In this document: positions 31,199 to 39,437 of the stretch, in pieces
Layout: each line of letters opens with the position of its first letter
Numbering within the stretch: position 1 is the first letter of the stretch
Assembly (NCBI GenBank): GCA_036389295.1
Contig: DASVQB010000024.1
Coordinates: 62,001 to 126,000, forward strand
Length of the DNA stretch: 64,000 bases
Origin: AC-37 sp036389295
GTDB taxonomy: Bacteria > Actinomycetota > Thermoleophilia > Solirubrobacterales > Thermoleophilaceae
Direction of reading: 5' to 3'
The notes under the pieces: model-generated
Told to the model about the DNA's origin: nothing
The model's database searches: none
Seen by the model: the letters and a program-made list of their open reading frames with translations, nothing else
Program-made: the position numbers and the translations under genes

Positions 31199-32270
31199 CG
31201 GCCGCGACCAGCCGCTCCAGGTCGTCCTCGGTCGACCAGGCGCCGACCGACGCGCGCAGCAGCCCCCGGCCCGGCAGGTCGCGGATCACGACGCCGTCGC
31301 CGGCGAGCCGCACGACCGTGTCGCGCGTGTCCTCCGCGCGCCAGGCGACCAGCGTCGTGCGATCGCGGGGGACGACCTCGTGCCCGCGCTCGGCCAGCGC
31401 CTCGGCGAGCAGGCCCGCGAGCGCCGGTCCGCGCTCCGTCACCCACTCCCAGCCGGCCTCGCCGAGCACGTCGAGCGACGCGAGCGACCAGGCGAGCAGC
31501 GGCGCCGACTGGCCGAGGTCGAACCGCTGCGCGCCGTCGCGCGGCGGGAGCTCCGACGGGCGGTGGAGGTCGGACAGCGACCACAGGCTCGGCCACGCCG
31601 GGATGAGCGACTCGGCCAGGTCGCGCCGGACGTACAGGCAGCCGGTCCCCTCCGGGCCGCACAGCCACTTCTGGCCGGCCGCGCCGTAGAAGTCGCAGCC
31701 GAGCTCGCGGACCGAGAAGTCGACCGCTCCGAGCCCCTGCGCGCCGTCGAGCAGGACCAGCGCGTCGGCGGCGGCGAGCGCGGCGGCGTCCACGACCCGA
31801 CCGCTGATCCACGACACGTGCGAGCACGCGACCAGCCTGGTCCGCGGGCCGACCTCGCCGGCGATCTCGGCGAACGGCGCCGTCCGGACCTCGAACCCGC
31901 GCCTGCGCCGGGCCGCCTCGAGCGGCGCCAGGAGACCGCCGTGCTCCTCGTCGCTCGTCAGCACCTCGTCGCCGGGGCCGAGGTCGACGAGCGCGAGGGC
32001 GGTCGCCATGCCGTCGGTGGTCGACCGCGTCAGCGCCACCTCCTCGACGTCGCAGCCGAGCCGCGCGGCGATCCGCTCCCGCACGGCGCTCGCTAGCTCG
32101 ACGATGCGCTCGAAGTGCGGCCACCCGGCCCGGCTCTCGACCGTCTCGCGCTCGACCTCGCGCGCCGCGGCGCCGGCCGCGCGGCGCGGAACCGGCCCGT
32201 TCGTCCCCGCGTTCAGGTACGCGAGCCGCCGGACCACCGGAAACCCGGCCCGGAACGTCCCAGTGTCCAC
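31179..32270 (-). CDS. Aminotransferase class V (cysteine desulfurase-like fold)
   Basis: 363 residues from GTG. Motifs: YLNAGTNGPVPRRA, EVALTRSTTDGMATAL, LTSDEEHGGLLAPLEA, VVDAAALAAADALVLLDGAQGLGAV, and the PLP lysine in YGAAGQKWLCGPEGTGCLYV. Class V members include cysteine desulfurases, kynureninase and isopenicillin epimerases; the active-site Cys loop of IscS is not seen, so a desulfurase role is unlikely. Divergent from the MBL gene, with a -10 element TAGGAT 8 nt upstream. Confidence 0.88.
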   Translation of the reverse strand: MDTGTFRAGFPVVRRLAYLNAGTNGPVPRRAAGAAAREVERETVESRAGWPHFERIVELASAVRERIAARLGCDVEEVALTRSTTDGMATALALVDLGPGDEVLTSDEEHGGLLAPLEAARRRRGFEVRTAPFAEIAGEVGPRTRLVACSHVSWISGRVVDAAALAAADALVLLDGAQGLGAVDFSVRELGCDFYGAAGQKWLCGPEGTGCLYVRRDLAESLIPAWPSLWSLSDLHRPSELPPRDGAQRFDLGQSAPLLAWSLASLDVLGEAGWEWVTERGPALAGLLAEALAERGHEVVPRDRTTLVAWRAEDTRDTVVRLAGDGVVIRDLPGRGLLRASVGAWSTEDDLERLVAAVSPSRS

Positions 32271-32278
32271 GGCCGGCG

Positions 32279-32284
32279 ATCCTA
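32279..32284 (-). promoter_or_regulatory. Candidate -10 element (TAGGAT), minus strand
   Basis: TAGGAT (32284 to 32279) ends 8 nt before GTG 32270 of the aminotransferase gene. Confidence 0.4.
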
Positions 32285-32319
32285 CGCGGCGCCGCGCGCC
32301 GGCGGCCTCCTCGGCTCAC

Positions 32320-32325
32320 TATCGT
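32320..32325 (+). promoter_or_regulatory. Candidate -10 element (TATCGT)
   Basis: TATCGT ends 7 nt before GTG 32333 of the MBL gene, the exact leaderless spacing. Confidence 0.4.
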
Positions 32326-32332
32326 CCCCGCC

Positions 32333-33076
32333 GTGATCGTCGAGCGCTCGATGCACCCGGACTTCCTGTCGAACTCCTACCTCGTGGCCGACGAGCCGGG
32401 CGGGCACGGGGTGGTCGTCGACGCCGGGGCCGATCCCGAGCCGCTCCTCGCGAAGGTCGAGGAGCTCGACCTGACCGTGCCGTACCTCCTGCTCACCCAC
32501 CACCACTTCGACCACGTCTCCGAGAACCACGTCTGGAAGGAGCGGCTCGGCGTGGAGATCCGCGCCCATCCGCTGGAGGCGGAGCGGCTAATGGACGTCG
32601 ACCGGTCGATCGAGCCGGGCGAGGTGGTCGAGGTCGGCGGCCTGCGGATCGACGGCCTGCACACGCCGGGCCACACGGACGGGATGCTCGCGTTCCGCGT
32701 GAACGACGCCGAGGTCCTCACCGGCGATACGCTGTTCAAGGGCTCGGTCGGCGGCGTGCGCGCGCCGGGGTCGACCACGTTCGCCGATCTCAAGACCTCG
32801 ATCATGGACGTCCTGATGAAGCTGCCGCCCGAGACGGTCGTCCGCCCGGGCCACACCGACCCGACCATGATCGGCGAGGAGTGGGAGCAGAACGCGTTCG
32901 TGCGCGTGTGGCGAGGGCTCGACGACGAGTCCGAGGACCGCTGCAAGGTGGGGGAGGAGTCGGCGACGCTGGTGCTGTTCGCGCCCGACTACGACGGCGG
33001 CCACAAGGCCTGGGTCCGCTGGGACGACTCCGGCCGGGACGACATCGTGCCCGGCAGCCAGGTCGAGCGCGAGTAG
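32333..33076 (+). CDS. MBL-fold metallohydrolase (glyoxalase II-like)
   Basis: 247 residues from GTG. Metal ligands: LLTHHHFDHVSEN (HxHxDH-like, here H-H-H-F-D-H), LHTPGHTDGMLAF, TGDTLFKGSVG and VRPGHTDPTMIGEEWEQN. This is the hydroxyacylglutathione hydrolase-like branch of the metallo-beta-lactamase superfamily. After about residue 185 comes a C-terminal region (DRCKVGEESATLVLFAPDYDGGHKAWVRWDDSGRD) that looks like a small extra domain. Substrate unknown. Confidence 0.88.
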   Translation: MIVERSMHPDFLSNSYLVADEPGGHGVVVDAGADPEPLLAKVEELDLTVPYLLLTHHHFDHVSENHVWKERLGVEIRAHPLEAERLMDVDRSIEPGEVVEVGGLRIDGLHTPGHTDGMLAFRVNDAEVLTGDTLFKGSVGGVRAPGSTTFADLKTSIMDVLMKLPPETVVRPGHTDPTMIGEEWEQNAFVRVWRGLDDESEDRCKVGEESATLVLFAPDYDGGHKAWVRWDDSGRDDIVPGSQVERE

Positions 33077-33089
33077 CCGCGGGCGCGGG

Positions 33090-33722
33090 TCAGGCGCCGC
33101 GCCAGCCGACGGCGCGCATCGCGCCGCGAAGCTCGGACTCGAGCCCGACGACCACGAGCGCCACGGCCACCGTGAGCACGACGGCCTGGGCCAGGTGCCG
33201 CCTCGCGAGCGCGAACGGCAGCACGGCGCCGGCGGCCAGCTCGCCCGCCAGCATGAGCCGCGCGCCGTGCGAGTGCCACGCGCCCATGAGGAGCATCGCC
33301 TCGCCGGCGAGCGCCCCGGCCAGCACCGCGACGCCGAGCGGGGCGCCGCCGCGCCGCCACGCGTCGCCGGCCCACCCGAGCACCGCGCCCACGCCGACCC
33401 CGCCGAGCGCCCAGGCCACGCCGACCACCACGCCGTAGCGGAGGTCGACCAGCCCGGACACGAAGTGGAACAGCACGTAGTAGGTGCCGACGCCGACGAC
33501 GATCGCGACGGCGCCGCCGGCCGCGGCGCGGACCCGGTCGCCCGCGAGCGCCCCGACGCCGAACGCGCCGACCAGCCAGACGCCGGCCGCCGCGGAGGTC
33601 CATTGGAGCAGCCTGGGGCCGTGGTCCGCCGCCCAGCCGAAGCCGCCGACGGCGATCCCGGCGGCGATCGAGAGGGCCGCGACAGCCGGCCATCCGAGAG
33701 GACGACGCAAGGCCACGGGCAC
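33090..33722 (-). CDS. Hypothetical multi-spanning membrane protein (DUF6518-like)
   Basis: 210 residues from GTG. About six hydrophobic segments with Gly-rich helices (AALSIAAGIAVGGFGWAAD, SAAAGVWLVGAFGVGALAG, GVAWALGGVGVGAVLGW, LAGALAGEAMLLMGA) and a conserved-looking HFVSGLVDLRYG loop. It resembles the DUF6518 membrane proteins of actinobacteria, a guess from overall pattern. Convergent with the MBL gene. Confidence 0.6.
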   Translation of the reverse strand: MPVALRRPLGWPAVAALSIAAGIAVGGFGWAADHGPRLLQWTSAAAGVWLVGAFGVGALAGDRVRAAAGGAVAIVVGVGTYYVLFHFVSGLVDLRYGVVVGVAWALGGVGVGAVLGWAGDAWRRGGAPLGVAVLAGALAGEAMLLMGAWHSHGARLMLAGELAAGAVLPFALARRHLAQAVVLTVAVALVVVGLESELRGAMRAVGWRGA

Positions 33723-33749
33723 ATGATGACGCCGCCGCCGCGCGGCCGG

Positions 33750-33755
33750 TACCGT
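33750..33755 (+). promoter_or_regulatory. Candidate -10 element (TACCGT)
   Basis: TACCGT ends 7 nt before GTG 33763 of the GFA gene. Confidence 0.35.
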
Positions 33756-33762
33756 CGGCGGC

Positions 33763-34197
33763 GTGACCGACCTCCCCCTGACGGGCGGCTGCCTGTGCGG
33801 CGGCGTGCGGTTCGAGGTGACCGAGCCGCCTGTCGCGGCCGGCTACTGCCACTGCACCCGCTGCCAGCGCCGGACCGGGACGGCGTCGTCGGCGCAGGCG
33901 CGGGTGGCGCCCGGGTCGCTGTGCGTCGTGGCCGGCGAGGAGCTCCTGCGCGACCACGAGCCCTCCGATGGCTTCGCGAAGGTCTTCTGCTCCCGCTGCG
34001 GCTCGGCGATGTGGAGCCGCGACCCGGCCGACCCGGACACGATCGCCGTCCGCCTCGGCACCTTCGACGCCGACCCCGGCATCAGGCCGAGCTACCGCCA
34101 GTACGTCGCCTACGCCGCCCCCTGGGAGCCGATCCCGGACGACGGCCTGCCACGCTTCTCCGAGAGTCGCGTGGCGGGCGCGCCGCCCGACCGGTAG
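33763..34197 (+). CDS. GFA/CENP-V family zinc protein
   Basis: 144 residues from GTG. Zinc ligands in the order of the GFA fold: GGCLCGGVRFEV (CxC), YCHCTRCQRRTG (CxxC cluster) and FCSRCGSAMWSRDP (CxxC). The family contains glutathione-dependent formaldehyde-activating enzymes and many members of unknown activity. Actinobacteria of this group usually lack glutathione, so a formaldehyde role should not be assumed. Confidence 0.9.
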   Translation: MTDLPLTGGCLCGGVRFEVTEPPVAAGYCHCTRCQRRTGTASSAQARVAPGSLCVVAGEELLRDHEPSDGFAKVFCSRCGSAMWSRDPADPDTIAVRLGTFDADPGIRPSYRQYVAYAAPWEPIPDDGLPRFSESRVAGAPPDR

Positions 34198-34281
34198 GAC
34201 GACGGGCGCGAACGCCGGAGCCCGTCCGCCGCAGCCGCCCACGCGCGTGGACGGAGCCGCTGCTCGCGGGTGGCGGGCGGA

Positions 34282-34327
34282 GCCCCTCCGGATGCGGTCG
34301 CTGCTGCCGACCGCAGGCCGGAGGGGC
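34282..34327. terminator. Long hairpin between convergent genes
   Basis: GCCCCTCCGG (34282-34291) pairs with CCGGAGGGGC (34318-34327), and inside it TGCGGTCG (34293-34300) pairs with CGACCGCA (34308-34315), loop CTGCTGC. Eighteen pairs interrupted by a one- and a two-base bulge. No T run, so it may be a bidirectional 3'-end structure. It is the main feature of the 196-bp gap. Confidence 0.5.
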
Positions 34328-34393
34328 GAAGCCCAGACAGGACCCGCGCCGCAAGCGCCGGGCCCTGCGCAGTTGAGACGACCCTAGAGGCGG

Positions 34394-34867
34394 CTACGAC
34401 CCGCAGACGGGCCAGGGAGCCGACCCGCTGCGCGCGTAGAGAGCGGCCGCGCGCCGGTCCTGCTCCGCCTCCGACGCCGCGGCCGGATCGCCCGACCCGC
34501 CGACGGAGGCCCAGGTGCCGTAGTCGAACTGGTACTTCCCGCGGTACGCGCCGCCGCCGCCGACCGCGTGCGGGTCGCCGCCCGACTCGCAGGCCGCGAT
34601 GGCCTGGAGGGCCGGCGAGGCTGCGCCGCCGCCCTGCGCGGAGCCGCCGCCGGCCGCGCGGAGCCGGCGCTGGCGGCGCCGCTCCTTCGCGCGCTCGCGG
34701 CGCTCGGCGAGCTCGCGGCGGACCGCGTGGCCCTTCACGTGCGCCTCGGCGAGGCGCTCGTCCGCGCGCGGCGTCGTGCCGGTCACGGTGACGTCGTCGT
34801 CGGCGGCCAGGGCCACGGCCGGGATCGCGGCGGCCGCGCATGCAAGGGACACGAGCAGCTTCCTCAT
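34394..34867 (-). CDS. Secreted Rpf/transglycosylase-like protein
   Basis: 157 residues from ATG, with GGGAGGTG 8 nt upstream. Signal peptide RKLLVSLACAAAAIPAVALAA, a charged coiled segment (RRELAERRERAKERRRQRRLR), then a transglycosylase-like domain: LQAIAACESGGDPHAVGGGGAYRGKYQFDYGTWASVGG with the predicted catalytic Glu in ACESGG, and a conserved ARSGSAPWPVCG end. Rpf proteins cleave peptidoglycan and wake dormant actinobacteria. The 244-bp upstream gap to thrS holds no riboswitch that I could recognise. Confidence 0.85.
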   Translation of the reverse strand: MRKLLVSLACAAAAIPAVALAADDDVTVTGTTPRADERLAEAHVKGHAVRRELAERRERAKERRRQRRLRAAGGGSAQGGGAASPALQAIAACESGGDPHAVGGGGAYRGKYQFDYGTWASVGGSGDPAAASEAEQDRRAAALYARSGSAPWPVCGS

Positions 34868-35111
34868 GAAGCAGCACCTCCCGGAAGGGGGTCGGGTTCG
34901 CGTGTGCGTCTCGGCCGCGCGCGCCCGTCCCGAGGCGGCGGCCAAACGGGATCGACGGGGCGCGAGGGCCCGCTGGATCGATCCGGCCTACGCATCCGAA
35001 GGTACCCCGGTCGAACGTATGTTCCGTGCGGCCGGTCACAGTGGGACGGATCGCCCAGCGGCCGGATGGGACCCGGCGGTCCGCCCCGTCCGGCCGCTAA
35101 CTTCCAGCGCG

Positions 35112-37073
35112 ATGCAGGTCACGCTCCCCGACGGCAGCGCGCTCGAGCTCGAGGACGGCGCCACCGGCGCCGACGCGGCGCGCGCGATCGGGGAGGGCCT
35201 GGCCCGCGCCGCCCTCGGCATACGCGTCCACCGCGACGGCGGCGGCCCGGGCCTCCAGGACCTCGCCGTCCCGCTCAGCGACGGCGACCGGATCGAGATC
35301 GTCACCCCGAAGAGCGACGAGGGCCCCGGCGGCGGCCCGCTGTGGCTCGTCCGCCACGACGCCGCCCACGTCCTGGCGACCGCGGTGCTCGAGCTCTACC
35401 CCGGCACGAAGGTCTCGATCGGCCCGCCGATCGAGGACGGCTTCTACTACGACTTCGAGTTCCCCGAGGACGTGAAGGTGGGGGAGGAGGACCTGCCGCG
35501 GATCGAGGAGGCGATGCGCCGCCACGTCGACGCCGACGAGCCGTTCGAGCGCAGCGAGCTCCGCGTCCCGGCGGCGCTCGAGCGGTTCCGCGACGAGGGC
35601 CAGGACTACAAGGTCGAGCTGATCGAGGACCTCGAGCGCGACGAGGGCGTGCAGACCGTCTCGCTCTACCGCAACGGCCCGTTCACCGACCTGTGCCGCG
35701 GCCCGCACGGGCCGAGCACCAAGCGGATCAAGGCGTTCAAGCTGACCTCGGTCGCCGGCGCCTACTGGCGCGGCGACGAGAACCGCCAGATGCTCACGCG
35801 CATCTACGGCACGGCGTTCCTCTCTAAGGACGACCTCGCGGCGCACCTCGAGCGCCTGGAGCAGGCCCGCGCCCGCGATCACCGCAAGCTGGGCCGGGAG
35901 CTCGGGCTGTTCCTCCTGTCGGACCTATCGCCCGGGTCGCCGTTCTGGCAGCCGGCCGGCACGGTCGTGTGGAACGAGCTGACCGACCTCTGGCGCACCG
36001 AGAACGCGCGGCGCGGCTACCGCGAGGTGCGCACGCCGATCCTGACCGACGTCGAGCTGTGGAAGCAGTCGGGTCACTGGGACAAGTACCGCGACAACAT
36101 GTACTTCACCGAGGTCGAGAAGCGGGCGATGGGCCTGAAGCCGATGAACTGCCCGGCGCACATCCAGCTCTACAGGGACGAGCGCCGCTCCTACCGCGAC
36201 CTGCCGATCCGCTTCTCGGAGCAGGGCCTCGTCCACCGCCACGAGCCGAGCGGCACGCTCCACGGGCTGCTCCGCGTCCGCAGCATCACCCAGGACGACG
36301 CCCACATCTTCTGCACCGAGGACCAGATCGAGCAGGAGGTCGTCGACTGCCTCGACTTCGGGTTCTTCCTCTACGACGTCTTCGGCTTCCAGCCGCGGCT
36401 CGAGCTCTCGACCCGGCCCGAGCAGCGGATCGGCAGCGACGAGACGTGGGACCGCGCCGAGGCGGCGCTCGAGTCGGCGCTGCGCGCCCGCGGCCTCGAG
36501 TTCGAGCTGAACGAGGGCGACGGCGCGTTCTACGGGCCGAAGATCGACCTCCACATGACCGACTCGCTCGGACGCTCGTGGCAGCTCGGCACGGTCCAGC
36601 TCGACTACTCGATGCCCGAGCGGTTCGACCTCGCCTACACGGCCGCCGACAACGCCGAGCACCGGCCGGTGATGATCCACCGCGCGCTGCTCGGCTCGTT
36701 CGAGCGCTTCATCGGGATCCTGGTCGAGCACTACGCGGGCGAGCTGCCGCTGTGGCTCGCGCCGGTGCAGGCGCTCGTGCTGCCGATCGCCGACCGCCAC
36801 GCCGACTACGCGCGCGAGGTGGCGGCCGAGCTGAGGGAGGCCGGCGTCCGGGCGGAGGTCGACGAGCGCTCGGAGTCGGTGGGGCGCAAGATCCGCGACG
36901 CGGAGCTTCGCAAGGTGCCGGCGATGCTCGTGGTGGGGGACAAGGAGCGGGAGGCGCGGGCGGCGTCCGTCCGCCGCCACCGCGAGGGCGACCTCGGGGC
37001 GATGGAGGTCGGCGCGGTGGCCGACGCGCTGCGCCGCGAGATCGACGAGCGCCGGGCGGGGCACGACTCCTGA
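35112..37073 (+). CDS. thrS: Threonyl-tRNA synthetase
   Basis: 653 residues from ATG at 35112, where the TGS domain opens MQVTLPDGSALELEDGATG. The editing/SAD domain has HDAAHVLATAVLELYPGTKVSIGPPIEDGFYYDF. The class II core has the Zn ligands Cys in MGLKPMNCPAH, His in LVHRHEPSGTL and His in MIHRALLGSFERFIGILVEH, plus motif 2 (HRHEPSGTLHGLLRVRSITQDDAHIFC). The C-terminal anticodon-binding domain follows (PVQALVLPIADRHADYA). It is complete and of normal length. It charges tRNA-Thr; upstream of infC as in many bacteria. Confidence 0.97.
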   Translation: MQVTLPDGSALELEDGATGADAARAIGEGLARAALGIRVHRDGGGPGLQDLAVPLSDGDRIEIVTPKSDEGPGGGPLWLVRHDAAHVLATAVLELYPGTKVSIGPPIEDGFYYDFEFPEDVKVGEEDLPRIEEAMRRHVDADEPFERSELRVPAALERFRDEGQDYKVELIEDLERDEGVQTVSLYRNGPFTDLCRGPHGPSTKRIKAFKLTSVAGAYWRGDENRQMLTRIYGTAFLSKDDLAAHLERLEQARARDHRKLGRELGLFLLSDLSPGSPFWQPAGTVVWNELTDLWRTENARRGYREVRTPILTDVELWKQSGHWDKYRDNMYFTEVEKRAMGLKPMNCPAHIQLYRDERRSYRDLPIRFSEQGLVHRHEPSGTLHGLLRVRSITQDDAHIFCTEDQIEQEVVDCLDFGFFLYDVFGFQPRLELSTRPEQRIGSDETWDRAEAALESALRARGLEFELNEGDGAFYGPKIDLHMTDSLGRSWQLGTVQLDYSMPERFDLAYTAADNAEHRPVMIHRALLGSFERFIGILVEHYAGELPLWLAPVQALVLPIADRHADYAREVAAELREAGVRAEVDERSESVGRKIRDAELRKVPAMLVVGDKEREARAASVRRHREGDLGAMEVGAVADALRREIDERRAGHDS

Positions 37074-37104
37074 CGAGGCGGTCGCAGAGCGGCCGGTCGG
37101 GGGC

Positions 37105-37110
37105 TATACT
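37105..37110 (+). promoter_or_regulatory. Candidate -10 element (TATACT) of the infC transcript
   Basis: TATACT is the best match to the TATAAT consensus in the region, in the gap between thrS and infC. It ends 9 nt before the ATG of a ten-codon open frame (37,120-37,152). No good -35 hexamer is visible at 17-18 nt. Confidence 0.45.
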
Positions 37111-37119
37111 CGCCGCCAG

Positions 37120-37152
37120 ATGAGAGGCACCCACGTACCGCGCTCCCGCTGA
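37120..37152 (+). other. Upstream ORF in infC leader (MRGTHVPRSR)
   Basis: A ten-residue frame directly at the predicted transcription start, 70 nt before the infC GTG. It could be a leaderless regulatory peptide controlling infC, or chance. I see no attenuator hairpin with a T run after it. Confidence 0.25.
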
Positions 37153-37222
37153 CGCGCCCGTGCCCTCCACGTTCCCGAGCCACTCCGAGCCCGCCTTTGA
37201 CGTCTAGCCTCAGCCTCTCCTA

Positions 37223-37912
37223 GTGCCGATCCCGCGCAGGCTCGATCGGCGCCCGCCCGAGCGCGACCCCACTCGGATCAACGAGCGGATCCGCGTGCCG
37301 GAGGTGCGCCTGATCGGCGACGACGGCACGCAGGTGGGCGTCGTCCCGACCCAGCAGGCGCTCCGCTACGCGCAGGAGCGCGACCTCGATCTGGTGGAGG
37401 TCGCCGCCGACGCGCGCCCGCCGGTCGTCCGCGTGCTCGACTACTCGAAGTACAAGTACGAGCAGGAGCAGAAGGCCAAGGCCGCTCGCCGCCACCAGAA
37501 GCAGGTCACGGTCCGGGAGATCAAGCTGAGGCCGAAGATCGCGACCCAGGACTACGAGACCAAGAAGGGCCACGTGGTCCGGTTCCTCGACCGCGGCGAC
37601 CGGGTGAAGATCACGATCATGTTCCGCGGCCGCGAGACCACGCACCCCGAGCGCGGCGAGTCGCTGCTGATGCGGCTGGCCGAGGACGTCGTGGAGCTCG
37701 GCACGATCGAGCAGCGGCCGAACCTCGACGGGCGCAACATGACGATGCTGCTCGCGCCGCTGAAGGCGAAGGAGGACGGCGCCCGGCCGGACGAGCCGGA
37801 GGACAAGCCGGCCAAGCGCGAGCGTCGCGAGGTCCGCCTGCGCCGCGAGGCCGAGGAGGAGTCGGCGGACGACGCGCCGGCGCCGACCCAGTCCTCCGAG
37901 GCGCCCGCCTAG
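37223..37912 (+). CDS. infC: Translation initiation factor IF-3
   Basis: 229 residues from GTG. N-domain: RINERIRVPEVRLIGDDGTQVGVVPTQQALRYAQERDLDLVEVA; linker KYKYEQEQKAKAARRHQ; C-domain: VTVREIKLRPKIATQDYETKKGHVVRFLDRGDRVKITIMFRGRETTHPERGESLL. The extra 45 C-terminal residues are acidic and basic low-complexity (KEDGARPDEPEDKP), longer than E. coli IF-3. IF-3 keeps 30S subunits apart from 50S and checks the start codon. Usually followed by rpmI-rplT; here an antisense gene is inserted. Confidence 0.96.
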   Translation: MPIPRRLDRRPPERDPTRINERIRVPEVRLIGDDGTQVGVVPTQQALRYAQERDLDLVEVAADARPPVVRVLDYSKYKYEQEQKAKAARRHQKQVTVREIKLRPKIATQDYETKKGHVVRFLDRGDRVKITIMFRGRETTHPERGESLLMRLAEDVVELGTIEQRPNLDGRNMTMLLAPLKAKEDGARPDEPEDKPAKRERREVRLRREAEEESADDAPAPTQSSEAPA

Positions 37913-37921
37913 CAGCTCGCG

Positions 37922-37937
37922 CGGCCCGGCGGGGCCG
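37922..37937. terminator. Short GC hairpin between infC and GNAT genes
   Basis: CGGCCC, loop GGCG, GGGCCG in the 25-bp gap of the convergent pair. No T run; weak evidence. Confidence 0.3.
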
Positions 37938-38699
37938 TCAGTCACCCCACGGGCGGACGAGCCTGTGGATCCGGCCGATCTCCCCGAAGCCGAGCCGCTG
38001 GTAGGTCGAGCGCGCCCAGTCGTCGTCCTCGGCCTCCATCGTGACGAGGCGGGTGCCGGTCCGCCGCAGCGCCGCCGCGGCCGCCCACACCACCGCCCGG
38101 CCGAGGCCGTGCCCGTGCGAGCGCTCCATCGCCGCGACCTCGGTGAGCTTCGCCGCCGAGCCGACCACCCGAGCGACGGCGTACGCCGCGACGTCGGCGC
38201 CGACCAGCGCGGCGAACGCCCGCGTCTCGACGCCGTCCGGCGACAGCCCGCCCGCCGCCAGCAGGGCGGTCGCGGAGTCGAGGTCGCGGTGCGCGCGCCG
38301 GAGCGTGGCCTCCCGGGCGTCGTGCAGCAGCTCGAGCTCGACCTCCCGGACGGAGGAGACGTCGACCGGCCGGTCGGGCGGCCGGAGCCCGGCCATCAGC
38401 GACGCCCGCTGCACGACCCAACCCGCGCCGGCGAAGGCGGGCCGCAGCCGCTCGGCCTCCGCGTCGTCGACCACGCGGATCGACCGCTGGGGCAGCCCGG
38501 CCTGGAGCTCCTCGACGACCTGCATCAGCTCGGCCGGCTCACGGGCCTCCGACTCGGGGTCGACGCGGAGGACGTTCAGGTTGCCGGCGCGCGGGAGGTC
38601 GTCGCGGAAGATCGCAGCGCCGGCCGCGACCCGCTCCACGCGAGTGGCCAGCCGTTCCTCCAGGTCCGCCTCGAGATCGAGGGCCAGGGCGCGCTGCAT
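37938..38699 (-). CDS. GNAT-family N-acetyltransferase
   Basis: 253 residues from ATG. The C-terminal half is the GNAT fold: AAYAVARVVGSAAKLTEVAAMERSHGHGLGRAVVWAAAAALRRTG, where SHGHGLGRA is the acetyl-CoA-binding Q/RxxGxG/A loop, and AEDDDWARSTYQRLGFGEIGRIHRL at the end. The N-terminal half (about 1-125) resembles a second, decayed GNAT-like domain. It is on the minus strand between infC and rpmI, an unusual place. Substrate unknown. Confidence 0.8.
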   Translation of the reverse strand: MQRALALDLEADLEERLATRVERVAAGAAIFRDDLPRAGNLNVLRVDPESEAREPAELMQVVEELQAGLPQRSIRVVDDAEAERLRPAFAGAGWVVQRASLMAGLRPPDRPVDVSSVREVELELLHDAREATLRRAHRDLDSATALLAAGGLSPDGVETRAFAALVGADVAAYAVARVVGSAAKLTEVAAMERSHGHGLGRAVVWAAAAALRRTGTRLVTMEAEDDDWARSTYQRLGFGEIGRIHRLVRPWGD

Positions 38700-38773
38700 C
38701 GGGCTGCGGCGATCCTATGCCAGACGGCGGCCGCCGCGTGGCGGCAACGGTCGCCGGCGCGCGACGGCTCTGC

Positions 38774-38780
38774 TTAGATA
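38774..38780 (+). promoter_or_regulatory. Candidate -10 element for rpmI-rplT (TTAGATA)
   Basis: TTAGAT/TAGATA about 9-10 nt before the rpmI GTG. It would be needed because the antisense GNAT gene separates these ribosomal genes from infC. Confidence 0.35.
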
Positions 38781-38789
38781 GGCGGCTCC

Positions 38790-38984
38790 GTGCCGAAGAT
38801 GAAGACCCACTCTGGCGCGAAGAAGCGCTTCAAGCTGACGGCGCGCGGCAAGGTCCGCGCCCGCCACGCGATGCGCACCCACATCCTCGGCAAGAAGAGC
38901 TCCAAGCGCAGGCGGCGGCTCGACCGGCCCACGATGCTCGCCCCGCCGGATGCGGCCCGGGCGAAGGACCTGCTCCGCAAGTGA
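38790..38984 (+). CDS. rpmI: 50S ribosomal protein L35
   Basis: 64 residues from GTG: PKMKTHSGAKKRFKLTARGKVRARHAMRTHILGKKSSKRRRRL, the standard L35 sequence, very basic. The stop overlaps the rplT start (GTGA). Normal length. Preceded by a gap with its own -10 element and by an antisense acetyltransferase gene. Confidence 0.97.
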   Translation: MPKMKTHSGAKKRFKLTARGKVRARHAMRTHILGKKSSKRRRRLDRPTMLAPPDAARAKDLLRK

Positions 38985-39337
38985 GGGTCAAGCGCTCCAC
39001 CCACGCGCGCAAGAAGCGCCGCGCCGTCCTCGCCCGGACCAAGGGCTACCGGGGGGAGGCCAACTCCAGCTACAAGCGGGCCAAGGAGGCCCTGCTCAAG
39101 GCCGAGAGCTACGCCTACCGGGACCGCCGCAACCGCAAGCGCGACTTCCGGCGGCTGTGGATCACGCGGATCAACGCGGCCGCCCGCCGCGAGGGCATGA
39201 GCTACAGCCAGCTGATGCACGGGCTGCGGCTCGCCGAGATCGAGCTCGACCGCAAGGTCCTCGCCGACATCGCGGTGCGGGACCCCGAGACCTTCCGACG
39301 TTTTGCCGAGCGCGCCCGGGAAGCGGCGGCCGCCTGA
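38981..39337 (+). CDS. rplT: 50S ribosomal protein L20
   Basis: 118 residues from GTG: RVKRSTHARKKRRAVLARTKGYRGEANSSYKRAKEALLKAESYAYRDRRNRKRDFRRLWITRINAAAR, the typical basic N-terminal extension plus globular domain. L20 binds 23S rRNA early in 50S assembly and in some bacteria represses its own operon. Ends with a Rho-independent terminator 28 bp downstream. Confidence 0.97.
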   Translation: MRVKRSTHARKKRRAVLARTKGYRGEANSSYKRAKEALLKAESYAYRDRRNRKRDFRRLWITRINAAARREGMSYSQLMHGLRLAEIELDRKVLADIAVRDPETFRRFAERAREAAAA

Positions 39338-39365
39338 GCGAAGGGACGAGCCACCGACCACTCCC

Positions 39366-39396
39366 AGGGCGCCCGGCGAGGCGCCCTTTCCTTTTC
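39366..39396 (+). terminator. Rho-independent terminator after rplT
   Basis: AGGGCGCC (39366-39373), loop CGGCGA, GGCGCCCT (39380-39387), followed by TTCCTTTT. Clear stem with a T-rich tail. Confidence 0.88.
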
Positions 39397-39437
39397 CAGG
39401 ACCGAAAGCAGATCGACCGAAGCCCACCGCACCACCG

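Noticed and set aside
34868..35111. c-di-AMP (ydaO) riboswitch before the Rpf-like gene
   Set aside because: Such switches often precede rpf genes, but the conserved core segments could not be found on the minus strand. Only a good Shine-Dalgarno is present.
34599..35111. Long N-terminal extension of threonyl-tRNA synthetase
   Set aside because: The extension is low-complexity, antisense to the Rpf-like gene, and the TGS domain begins exactly at ATG 35112.
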